A stretch of 64,000 nucleotides of DNA from CAVSUZ01 sp963791885 (GTDB taxonomy: Bacteria > Pseudomonadota > Alphaproteobacteria > Acetobacterales > Acetobacteraceae): contig CAWBUL010000005.1 in assembly GCA_963791885.1 (NCBI GenBank), forward strand, positions 310,001-374,000, given 5' to 3'. The position numbers were made by a program, and so were the translations under genes. The notes beneath the pieces were generated by a model that saw nothing but the letters and a program-made list of their open reading frames with translations, searched no databases and was not told where the DNA came from. Below, in pieces: positions 56,605 to 64,000 of the stretch (the first letter of the stretch is position 1; the number at the start of each line of letters is the position of its first letter).

Positions 56605-57224
56605 TGACCCTGCCCCCAAACTGTCCTCACTCATAACCAGAATCCGTTCTGGTTGTGGTCCGTCCTGGACCGGGTTGCGAACTCGTTCGGAGTAAGTCCA
56701 CGCAGGCTGGTGTGGGGCCGATGGGCATTATAGTCGGCCCGCCAAGCTTCGATGATCCTCCGGGCTGCGGGCAAGCCCTGGAAGACGTGCTCATTGAGGC
56801 ATTCGTCGCGCAAGCGACCGTTCAGGCTCTCGACGAATGCGTTCTGCACTGGCTTGCCGGGGGCGATGTAGTGCCAGCCGACACCGCGATCCTGCTGCCA
56901 ACTCAGCACCACATGCGACGTCAGCTCGGTCCCGTTGTCGCTGACCACCAGCACGGAGAAAATCAGGGCCGTCAGGACGAAAATGCTGGGCCTGGGGCAG
57001 GTAATCCGGCCAGGTGTAAATCGGCGCTCAAATGAGACCCGCCTGATTCAGGTCTACATGATTGAAATAGTGGGCATTTCACGACCTCATTCCGGAACAT
57101 CATCGGCTTTGAATAGTAACCCCTCCCAACAGCGCTATCCCATTGAGAAGCACGGCGAACTTACCGATCTGATAGGGTCACTTTTGGAAGCCGATGGTGG
57201 GTCACGGTGCCGCGCCGAAACACA
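56605..57224 (-). mobile_element. 620-bp mosaic insertion element, copy C, inside the terminal CRISPR repeat
   Basis: Inverse copy of the element at 43969-44587 with only a few differences in its last 500 bases. It is bounded by TGACCCTGCCCCC at 56605 and GAAACACA at 57224. The flanks are CCCTAC at 56599-56604 and CCCTAC at 57225-57230, a 6-bp target duplication; the right copy belongs to the CRISPR repeat. It encodes only a transposase fragment, so it was mobilised in trans. Confidence 0.78.
56631..56954 (-). pseudogene. IS3-family transposase OrfB, C-terminal fragment (copy C)
   Basis: The same 107-residue fragment as at 44238-44561, with the second Asp and catalytic Glu of the DDE domain but without the N-terminal part. 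It is not functional alone. Confidence 0.85.
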
Positions 57225-59367
57225 CCCTACCGATTTCCCCGTGGTAGGCTGCGGGCGAGGCAGCGGGCGATATTAAATCGGCCGTGGCTTCCCTACCGAT
57301 TTCCCCGTGGTAGGCTTTTGTCGGCCATCCAGACATGGCGGCGTATGCCGTGGCTTCCCTACCGATTTCCCCGTGGTAGGCTGTCGGTGATCAGTTTGGC
57401 GTGGTCTATCTGGCCGTGGCTTCCCTACCGATTTCCCCGTGGTAGGCTTTCATCGTCGCGACAGCGCGCGCAAACGTTGCCGTGGCTTCCCTACCGATTT
57501 CCCCGTGGTAGGCTACTTACAGCGAAGTCGTGTGGAGCGTACTCGCCGTGGCTTCCCTACCGATTTCCCCGTGGTAGGCTTTGCGTTGCGGACTGAGAGG
57601 GCGCGCCGGGGCCGTGGCTTCCCTACCGATTTCCCCGTGGTAGGCTTAATCGCCGGCCACGGTCGCGTTCTCGCGGGCCGTGGCTTCCCTACCGATTTCC
57701 CGTGGTAGGCTTTATCGTCGCGGTGCATCGCCCGGGTCATGGCCGTGGCTTCCCTACCGATTTCCCCGTGATAGGCTTTATCGTCGCGGTGCATCGCCCG
57801 GGTCATGGCCGTGGCTTCCCTACCGATTTCCCCGTGGTAGGCTCGCGAGCGGGAGCGGGAGAAGGGAAGGAAGACAAAGCCGTGGCTTCCCTACCGATTT
57901 CCCCGTGGTGGCTAAGGCCAGCGACGTGCCGGTCCCGGTCCCGGCCGTGGCTTCCCTACCGATTTCCCCGTGGTAGGCTGGCAGGCGGTCCGCAACCACA
58001 TCTTCCGGCGCCGTGGCTTCCCTACCGATTTCCCCGTGGTAGGCTTTGCGTTGCGGACTGAGAGGGCGCGCCGGGGCCGTGGCTTCCCTACCGATTTCCC
58101 CGTGGTAGGCTGACCATGTGAGGGCTTGAGCCATGATAACAGCCGTGGCTTCCCTACCGATTTCCCCGTGGTAGGCTCGCTATCGTCCGGGGTGCTAATG
58201 TGTATCAGCCGTGGCTTCCCTACCGATTTCCCCGTGGTAGGCTAAGCCATCGCGTCCGGTGATCCGCGTTTGAGCCGTGGCTTCCCTACCGATTTCCCCG
58301 TGGTAGGCTAGCAGAAGCCGACCAGCAGCGCCCCGGCCGGGCCGTGGCTTCCCTACCGATTTCCCCGTGGTAGGCTGGCGGCTTCGACATCTGCACCAGG
58401 AGACACGCCGTGGCTTCCCTACCGATTTCCCCGTGGTAGGCTAATGTCTGTTCACGGTGCTCAATACGCCGTGCCGTGGCTTCCCTACCGATTTCCCCGT
58501 GGTAGGCTTCCAGCACCAGCCGTTTGACCAATCCGACAGCCGTGGCTTCCCTACCGATTTCCCCGTGGTAGGCTCTAGTCCGTGTCCGGTTGTAAGAAGC
58601 CCGCGCCGTGGCTTCCCTACCGATTTCCCCGTGGTAGGCTTGCTGAATATCAACGGCGCGGACCTCAACTGCCGTGGCTTCCCTACCGATTTCCCCGTGG
58701 TAGGCTATCGCGATGATGGCACCGAGCACAGCCGCAGCCGTGGCTTCCCTACCGATTTCCCCGTGGTAGGCTATCTAATAGCGTTTCCGTTTGCTTCAGT
58801 TCGCCGTGGCTTCCCTACCGATTTCCCCGTGGTAGGCTGAGGCAGACGATGCACTGGTCACACCCGGCGCCGTGGCTTCCCTACCGATTTCCCCGTGGTA
58901 GGCTCGCTTTGGAACGCGGACCAAACCCAGACGCGCCGTGGCTTCCCTACCGATTTCCCCGTGGTAGGCTTTCCACCACGTCGAGGGCGTGCGCAACAGC
59001 GCCGTGGCTTCCCTACCGATTTCCCCGTGGTAGGCTGGTGGGAATTTCGCGTGCCATGCCGCAAGCGCCGTGGCTTCCCTACCGATTTCCCCGTGGTAGG
59101 CTGGCCGGCCACACATACGTTTACACGGGAAGGCCGTGGCTTCCCTACCGATTTCCCCGTGGTAGGCTCTAAGTGCGCGGGGTTAACGCAACACGGAAGC
59201 CGTGGCTTCCCTACCGATTTCCCCGTGGTAGGCTCTGGGGAGCGGATTGCACACGAGTTGAAGGGCCGTGGCTTCCCTACCGATTTCCCCGTGGTAGGCT
59301 GACGGGATTGATTTCGCGTCCCTCAAAAAAGGCCGTGGCTTCCCTACCGATTTCCCCGTGGTAGGCT
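57225..59367 (+). CRISPR. Type II-C CRISPR array, 33 repeats and 32 spacers
   Basis: Repeats are 36 bp, starting GCCGTGGCTTCCC and ending CCCCGTGGTAGGCT; spacers are mostly 30 bp. The first repeat is split by the insertion element (26 bases remain). Repeats at 57677 (one C missing), 57742 (G to A) and 57879 (one A missing) are imperfect; all from 57944 to the end are perfect. One spacer is 35 bp and purine-rich (57844-57878). Two spacers occur twice (57581 = 58046; 57712 = 57778). The repeat aligns with the Neisseria II-C repeat in this orientation, so crRNAs are read rightward, toward cas2. The clean end beside cas2 is the likely acquisition end. Confidence 0.97.
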
Positions 59368-59386
59368 GCCTCCCGCGTAAATCTCT

Positions 59387-59433
59387 AAAACTGCTGTGAT
59401 TTTGTCCGCTTGCCCGGGACGAAATCACAGCAG
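59387..59433 (-). terminator. Terminator of the cas operon
   Basis: CTGCTGTGATTT (59391-59402) pairs perfectly with AAATCACAGCAG (59422-59433), and further pairing of GTCC/GGAC lies inside. On the minus strand the stem is followed by TTTT, so it ends the leftward cas transcript. It overlaps the last codons of cas2 and separates the operon from the array by about 20 bases. Confidence 0.72.
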
Positions 59434-59755
59434 GACCATCTGTTTCGACCCCACCGACTCGGTTGGACTCGCCTCGCCAAGAAGCAGCTTCATCCGCCCA
59501 TACTGCCGGTCAGTGACCTGCAATGCCCGCACGCTTCCCCTTCCCGGAAGGTGGCGCGTAACCCGAGCGACATGCTTTATCGCTCCATCTTCGCCGCGGC
59601 ATACCCGTGCATATACCGAGTACCTGCAGCATCATAAAACCATCGTCCTTCAGGAAATTTCGGAATCGGGTGGCATCGCGTCGCTCGGCTTTCGTGCCGA
59701 CCGGCAGGTCAAAAAACACGAACAGCCACACGAACCGGACCTCCTCCGGTATCAC
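59425..59755 (-). pseudogene. cas2: cas2, with a one-base frameshift
   Basis: Metal-dependent endoribonuclease-fold subunit of the Cas1-Cas2 integrase. The frame from GTG 59755 reads RFVWLFVFFDLPVGTKAERR and FRNFLKDDGFMMLQ, then leaves the family. The other frame continues YSVYARVCRGEDGAIKHVAR, QVTDRQYGRMKLLLG and ends at 59425. One extra base near 59,624 (CAG-G-TAC) would restore a 109-residue Cas2. Either the gene is inactive or the base is an assembly error. Confidence 0.85.
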
Positions 59756-59758
59756 CGG

Positions 59759-60650
59759 TTATGACAGGAAGTCTGGCGTCTGCAGCATCGCCGCGCTTCC
59801 CGTCTCCATCGCCCGCACGAGGCTTTCCGACATCCACTCCGACGCGACCAGGAGTGTGACCTGTTCCGTGCCAACCGTGCAGCTCTCAAGCAGAATGCCT
59901 GCAAGCTGCCGCCGCTCATCCACAGATGGCTCACCAGTGCTTATGGTACCGTGGTCGCTCATCTGCCACACGAGACGGTCAACAAAGGGCCGGAACGGTT
60001 CGACCAGATCGTCCGCGAGATTGAAGGCATTCGTCGAACTTGCGTGATTAATGCCGATGGAAGGGATCAATCCTGATGCCGTGGCAGCACGAGCGATTCC
60101 GGAGCGCATCACGGCATAACCGTAGTTCAGCAACATGTTTCGCTTGTCCGAGGAGCGCTCGCGCACGAAGCCCCGAAATAGCCGTCCCCAGGTACTCGCG
60201 TGCGGCTCGCGCTTCGACATTATCGGGATCACCGGAGCCAACCAGATGAACCATTGCGTGGAGAGGGCTTGAATCGCCTGTGCAGAGTTCGAGCGCCTTG
60301 GCTTGGTTGGTGATCTTAGTGCGTACGACCATTTGCCACAGGCGTTTGCGCAACGGGAGGGAGGCCTGGAGCTGCAGGTTTGCAACGTCCGCCTGACGGT
60401 GATGGCGGTGATAGGGCAGAGTGATCCCGCTCGGCAGGTGCTGCGCATCGGTCGTGATCAAAGACACGCCCGCGTCCATGCAGGCCGAGATGAGCGACGT
60501 GGTCAATGTCACCTGCGGTGTGTCGATCACCACCCAGGCGATGTCCTCGATGGGTACGCGGACTTCGTGATCCGCCTGACTTACAACCATCTGCCCATCC
60601 GAAAGCGAGAGCCGAGCCGGCTGGCTTAGGTGCAAACCACGCCATGCCAT
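59759..60650 (-). pseudogene. cas1: cas1, with a one-base frameshift
   Basis: Type II Cas1, the spacer integrase. From ATG 60650 (inside the last codons of cas9) the frame reads MAWRGLHLSQPARLSLSDGQ, LPYHRHHRQADVANLQ and HLVGSGDPDNVEARAAREYLG. It then changes frame near 60,185: the other frame continues RLFRGFVRERSSDKRNMLLN, INHASSTNAFNLADDLVEPF and ends at 59759. Removing one base gives a normal 296-residue protein with the catalytic Glu, His and Asp regions. As written, translation gives a 200-residue truncated product. Confidence 0.88.
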
Positions 60651-63600
60651 GTCCGAGATTCCCGCTCGACTTCGCTGATCCGGCCGAGCCGGTCCACTGC
60701 ATACTTCCGAAGAGACAGAAGCGTTTTCGCACCGATCCCACTTCTGGTTCGCTGCTGGGTTTCCTGCGGTGATATGGTGACTGCGCCGGTCCCTCGGTGA
60801 GCGCCGCGAAAATATCCGGTAATTACCTCGCCGTCTGACTTCTCGACCTGGACCAAGCTGTTGGCATAAAGGCTGAACAGGAATGTGAAACCTCCGACAG
60901 GCGTCCACTCCGACTCGGACTTATCAGCAACAACCGCACGATCCGGTGGCTTGGGCCAACTCTGGCGGTCTGCTACCTGATGCGGGTAGATTGGCACCAA
61001 ATGAAACCGGTCCCTCCGCTTGCCGGTGCTGGCTTCCCGGAACACATCCACGCGCACGATCTCGCCCCGGTCCGCCGTACCCCCGCGAACCTCTACCGCC
61101 ACTTTGGCATCCGTGGACAGCCTTACCTTGCGGATCACGTCCCCCTTCGGAGAGCGGGGCAGGGCGTCTTTCGGTTTTCCGACATCCAGCCAGGCGCGCA
61201 GGGCTTCGATGATTGCGCCATTGCGCTCCGTGTCTTTCACCCTTTCCAAATCGACCGGCTTGAGTGCGTCGATCGCACGGCGTTCGTACACTACGATTTT
61301 GCCGTCCCGCTTCTTCACCTGTCGGATCGTGGCGGCATGCGCCTCTCCGCGCGCGCGGCGGCGCTCTGCTCGGGAAACGAACACCTTCCCCATGACTGAA
61401 ATTACCTCATCGCGGAAACCCGGCCACGGCTCATCCACGTGCGGAAAGCTGCGCGCATCACCTCGACGCTCCGATTCCTGAAATGCTTTCGTGAGCCGGT
61501 TCAACATACTTTCTGTGGTTGCCGTGATGACGATCGCATCCAGTGCATGATGTCGGTCATCCTCCACCCGCTTGCCGGTTTCATCTTTCTTTAGGCTTTC
61601 CAGTCCCCATTCGCGCCGCAGCCGCGCAGTAAGGTTACCCGGCCGGGCAAACACATGCCTTGCGTCCTGATCGGGATATAGCCGCCTGAGCAGGCCCAGG
61701 AGAACGCGGGTGGCGTAGCGGGTGTCACCCAAATTCCGGTTTCTGAACGCGTCCTGCACCTCCTGCGCGTTGTGACGCAAATAGAACCCTCGTTTCTTGC
61801 GCCCGCGCATTTCCTTGCAGCCCTCGACCCGCCGTTCGAAGGCGGTCCATTCATCCGCAGTCTTCTCCTGCGCAAACCATTCAAAAGGCGTGCGCCCGCC
61901 CTTCGACTGATTGGCGCGCGCGGTGCAAAGCGTCTTGTCAAAGAATGAATCGTCGCCGAACCTGCTCCAGGGCAGAATGTGATCGACTTGCACCGCGTTG
62001 TCGGACGCGAATATCTGGTTTGGTTGTATCGGCTCGTCAGAATACAGGCATCGGCCGTTCTGTTCTTTCCACAACTCGTAGCGAAGCAGATCCTCGGCGG
62101 TCGGATCTTGGCCCAGCATCTCGCGGAACTCCTCCCTCCGCTTATCCTTCTCCCGGTTTCGTTTTTCGATTCCGCGCGTTATCTCATCACGCTCCTCCGC
62201 GCTCTTCCCAACGTCGCGCGCCAGTTCCACATGAATCCGGTCCGGTAGGCCGTATTCATGCACGATGGCGCGCACCTGTTTCAGCATCTCCCCAAGCGCC
62301 TTGCGGGCCACCGGATTTCCTACGTCCGTCAGCTTGATTTCGCGCTGTGCGGCGTGGTCATATTCAACTTCGGCGCATGCCTCGGCGTAACCTAGGCCCC
62401 GCCGCAGCGGTTCCAGCAGCGTTCGCGCGGCCTTGGCCGAGATGTGTCCGGCCCCGCGAAACTCTCTGAAGGCGCCGTCCGCGACGCCGCGCATCAGCAC
62501 GTCCACGATCGCAGCCTCCAGCCCGAGTTCAACCAGGCCGGCGTGAATTCGATCCGACGCCTCCCGGAAGGTCAGCACCTCTCCGATTCGATCGAGTGTC
62601 GCAGGGGCACCCGTCAGCAGACGCCACACCGATTCGCCGGTGACTTTACGGAGGGCGTAACTTCCCTCGGCTGCATTTCCCGCGCGCGCCACGATGTCGC
62701 GCCCTTCGTCCTCCAAAGCGATCCCTTCGAACCGTGTGGCCGGATGGAGCTCCAGCGCCTTCCGCACGGACTTGAAGGTCATGCGCTTCTGCGCACCGAA
62801 GTCCTTCGCCACGATGCCGATCTGATTCGTATCGAGCCGCTGGGGCTCGTGCCTCCCGGCAACAAGCCGCAGATTGTTCAACCGTGCTAGCAAGCGAAAT
62901 AGTTCGAACGAATAAGCACGCCGAGCCGTGCGAGTTTCACCGCGTTCGAAAGGACATGTCTCAAGAAGATGCTCGCTATCCTGCAATGGTCGCTGACTGA
63001 ACGCGATATCGGCGAAGGCTTCCTCCAACTCGGGGCTGGCGGTTCCGCTGCCGAGCCGGCGCTGAGCCGCAAAAATCGCCGAGACCTCCTGTTCCTGGTC
63101 GGCACGCAGCACGGAGCGGCTGTAATCGCTGCTTCGGTTGCGCTTTCGCTCGCGAAATCCCGGATCACGCGCGAACATCTCCCCGACGGTTCGCCATCTT
63201 TGCATGCACTCACGTGTCGCATCGATCGCACTCAGCATCTTGGAGCTGTCATCCGCTGCGTTGGATCGGTTGTCGCGCTTGGAGTTGGAACGGAATCCGC
63301 GATGCCGCGCGATATGTCCCAGCGCCGCCGCGAGTTCCTCCCGACTCAGAAGCCGATCGAGCGCCTCCGCCCGCAGCTGCCATGGGTCAAGAGACGGCAG
63401 CCGCAGCGCGTCCCGTCCGTTGTCCGTGAGCAATCCGTATTCAACGAAGAGCCGCCGTATCGTTGCCATTCGCTGCCGCCGTCGGCGGATCACGCGCCGC
63501 AGGCCCCTCTTTTGCCGGCGGACGGCATTGGTGGGGGTACGCTCCTTGTCGGTTTCCGGGGCGTCGAAGGTGCGAACGCCCGCGGCGACGATGCGCGACC

Positions 63601-63670
63601 GCTGATCGTTTTCGTCGATTACCGCCCAGCCGACCGAGGCAATACCGCCATCGATTCCCAAGACGCGCAT
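60626..63670 (-). CDS. cas9: Compact type II-C Cas9 nuclease
   Basis: RNA-guided DNA endonuclease of 1,014 residues, short for a Cas9. RuvC-I GIDGGIASVGWAV (Asp7; GIDGG replaces the usual GLDIG), Arg-rich bridge helix about 50-74 (RRQKRGLRRVIRRRRQR), REC lobe about 75-440, RuvC-II HVELARD (Glu482), HNH with QVDHILPWSR (His564) and ARANQSKG (Asn587), RuvC-III DRHHALDA (His708, Asp711), then the PAM-interacting C-terminal domain. All nuclease residues are present. ATG 63670 has GAGGGGG seven bases upstream. It is first in the operon cas9-cas1-cas2; its stop overlaps cas1 by 25 bases. The tracrRNA gene diverges from it. Confidence 0.97.
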   Translation of the reverse strand: MRVLGIDGGIASVGWAVIDENDQRSRIVAAGVRTFDAPETDKERTPTNAVRRQKRGLRRVIRRRRQRMATIRRLFVEYGLLTDNGRDALRLPSLDPWQLRAEALDRLLSREELAAALGHIARHRGFRSNSKRDNRSNAADDSSKMLSAIDATRECMQRWRTVGEMFARDPGFRERKRNRSSDYSRSVLRADQEQEVSAIFAAQRRLGSGTASPELEEAFADIAFSQRPLQDSEHLLETCPFERGETRTARRAYSFELFRLLARLNNLRLVAGRHEPQRLDTNQIGIVAKDFGAQKRMTFKSVRKALELHPATRFEGIALEDEGRDIVARAGNAAEGSYALRKVTGESVWRLLTGAPATLDRIGEVLTFREASDRIHAGLVELGLEAAIVDVLMRGVADGAFREFRGAGHISAKAARTLLEPLRRGLGYAEACAEVEYDHAAQREIKLTDVGNPVARKALGEMLKQVRAIVHEYGLPDRIHVELARDVGKSAEERDEITRGIEKRNREKDKRREEFREMLGQDPTAEDLLRYELWKEQNGRCLYSDEPIQPNQIFASDNAVQVDHILPWSRFGDDSFFDKTLCTARANQSKGGRTPFEWFAQEKTADEWTAFERRVEGCKEMRGRKKRGFYLRHNAQEVQDAFRNRNLGDTRYATRVLLGLLRRLYPDQDARHVFARPGNLTARLRREWGLESLKKDETGKRVEDDRHHALDAIVITATTESMLNRLTKAFQESERRGDARSFPHVDEPWPGFRDEVISVMGKVFVSRAERRRARGEAHAATIRQVKKRDGKIVVYERRAIDALKPVDLERVKDTERNGAIIEALRAWLDVGKPKDALPRSPKGDVIRKVRLSTDAKVAVEVRGGTADRGEIVRVDVFREASTGKRRDRFHLVPIYPHQVADRQSWPKPPDRAVVADKSESEWTPVGGFTFLFSLYANSLVQVEKSDGEVITGYFRGAHRGTGAVTISPQETQQRTRSGIGAKTLLSLRKYAVDRLGRISEVERESRTWHGVVCT

Positions 63671-63683
63671 TCAGACCCCCTCG

Positions 63684-63713
63684 TTGACATAGTGGGACTA
63701 TTTCGAATAGTGT
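63684..63713 (+). promoter_or_regulatory. tracrRNA promoter with an overlapping palindrome
   Basis: TTGACA (63684-63689) and TAGTGT (63708-63713) are 18 bases apart and would start RNA at about 63720, exactly where the anti-repeat begins. A perfect palindrome ACTATT-TCG-AATAGT (63698-63712) covers the -10 region and lies 28 bases upstream of cas9, so a bound protein could control both directions. Confidence 0.7.
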
Positions 63714-63719
63714 GTCACT

Positions 63720-63842
63720 GGGGAAATCGGTTGAGAAGCCACGGCAAGGTGGCTTAACAGCCACTTAGAAGGATTACCCTCCCGGCCCGCAAGGCTCCGG
63801 GAGGGGATTCCTCCCTGTACACGCACCGGGCCAGGTGCCTTA
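63720..63842 (+). ncRNA. tracrRNA
   Basis: The anti-repeat (63720-63745) begins GGGGAAATCGGT and ends AAGCCACGGC. It pairs with the first 26 bases of the array repeat as 12 plus 10 base pairs around a short internal bulge (TGAG opposite CCCT). Downstream hairpins are GTGGCT-TAAC-AGCCAC (63748-63763), a strong 9-bp stem CCCTCCCGG/CCGGGAGGG (about 63777-63805), and GCACC/GGTGC (about 63823-63838). The 3' end is uncertain because no long T-run follows. The gene is divergent from cas9. Confidence 0.88.
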
Positions 63843-64000
63843 ACGGCTTCTGATCCCTCAGCATCGGCGATGCCGCCCCGAAAGGCGAAACGTCAGGTCA
63901 GTTGTTTGCGGCCCATGCGCGCGTCAAAAAATTTGGGACCCGCAGCAAATAGGGAATCGTCCTGCGACGAAGCCGCACAGGCCAACTTCCGACCCAGAGG
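63843..64000. other. Right edge without a recognisable gene
   Basis: The last 158 bases hold no supported open frame. A small inverted repeat (GCATCG/CGATGC, near 63861-63873) and an A/T patch (TCAAAAAATTTGGG) are present. The tracrRNA 3' end or terminator could extend into this stretch. Confidence 0.4.

Noticed and set aside
57251..59331. Spacers that match genes in this window (self-targeting)
   Set aside because: By eye no spacer matched elsewhere in the window. A database search was not possible, so phage or plasmid targets remain unknown.
57207..59428. Long open frames on both strands across the CRISPR array, translating into repeated PYRFPRGRL or KSVGKPR units
   Set aside because: They are produced by the 36-bp repeat with 30-bp spacers (a 66-bp period, divisible by three) and are not proteins.

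Overview
The window is GC-rich DNA from a bacterium that is most likely an alphaproteobacterium, perhaps of the Acetobacteraceae/Rhodospirillales. This rests on overall gene style (Liv transporter, HpnL-like hopanoid-associated membrane protein, PEP-CTERM-like proteins, polyphosphate genes beside argB) and not on a marker gene. It has two contrasting halves.

Positions 1 to about 34,800 are ordinary chromosome. The genes are tightly packed and intact. In order they are: a branched-chain amino acid type ABC transporter with an acyl-CoA synthetase; FtsH; a YidB-like protein; Maf; a K+ channel; a CocE-type hydrolase; a dnaB-alr-mlaE-mlaF operon whose genes overlap; a TetR regulator facing an aldolase/HD-protein pair across a clear operator; a sugar ABC transporter with an SDR and a flavin-dependent monooxygenase; an amino-acid-type ABC transporter lacking its ATPase; ppx, ppk, an enolase-superfamily enzyme, a CDGSH protein and argB; and a sigma-54-type promoter driving a formate/nitrite transporter and nirA.

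At about 34,815 nirA is cut off and accessory DNA begins with a complete P4-type integrase. From here to the end the DNA is a mosaic of mobile-element modules, insertion-sequence remnants and broken genes. Two replication modules share one layout: AlpA-like HTH, TOPRIM-type primase plus RepA-like ATPase, iteron-like repeats, then a small basic protein. In the first (37.8-41.4 kb) primase and ATPase are fused in one 689-residue protein. In the second (53.4-56.6 kb) they are two genes. Each module has its own integrase, the second one broken, and neither has phage structural genes, so both resemble phage satellites or small integrative elements. Between them lie a tandem pair of PEP-CTERM-like genes coupled to a 931-residue phosphodiesterase-TPR-sulfotransferase fusion and a beta-helix gene with a nonsense codon. 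This segment is flanked by inverted copies of a 620-bp insertion element.

The right end (57.2-63.8 kb) is a complete-looking type II-C CRISPR-Cas locus. It has an array of 33 repeats of 36 bp, cas2, cas1, a compact 1,014-residue Cas9 with all nuclease residues, and a tracrRNA gene divergent from cas9, recognised from its anti-repeat. cas1 and cas2 each carry a one-base frameshift while cas9 is open, which suggests retained interference but lost spacer acquisition. Each repeat ends in an extended -10 promoter element, as in Neisseria. One copy of the 620-bp element sits in the terminal repeat with a 6-bp target duplication.
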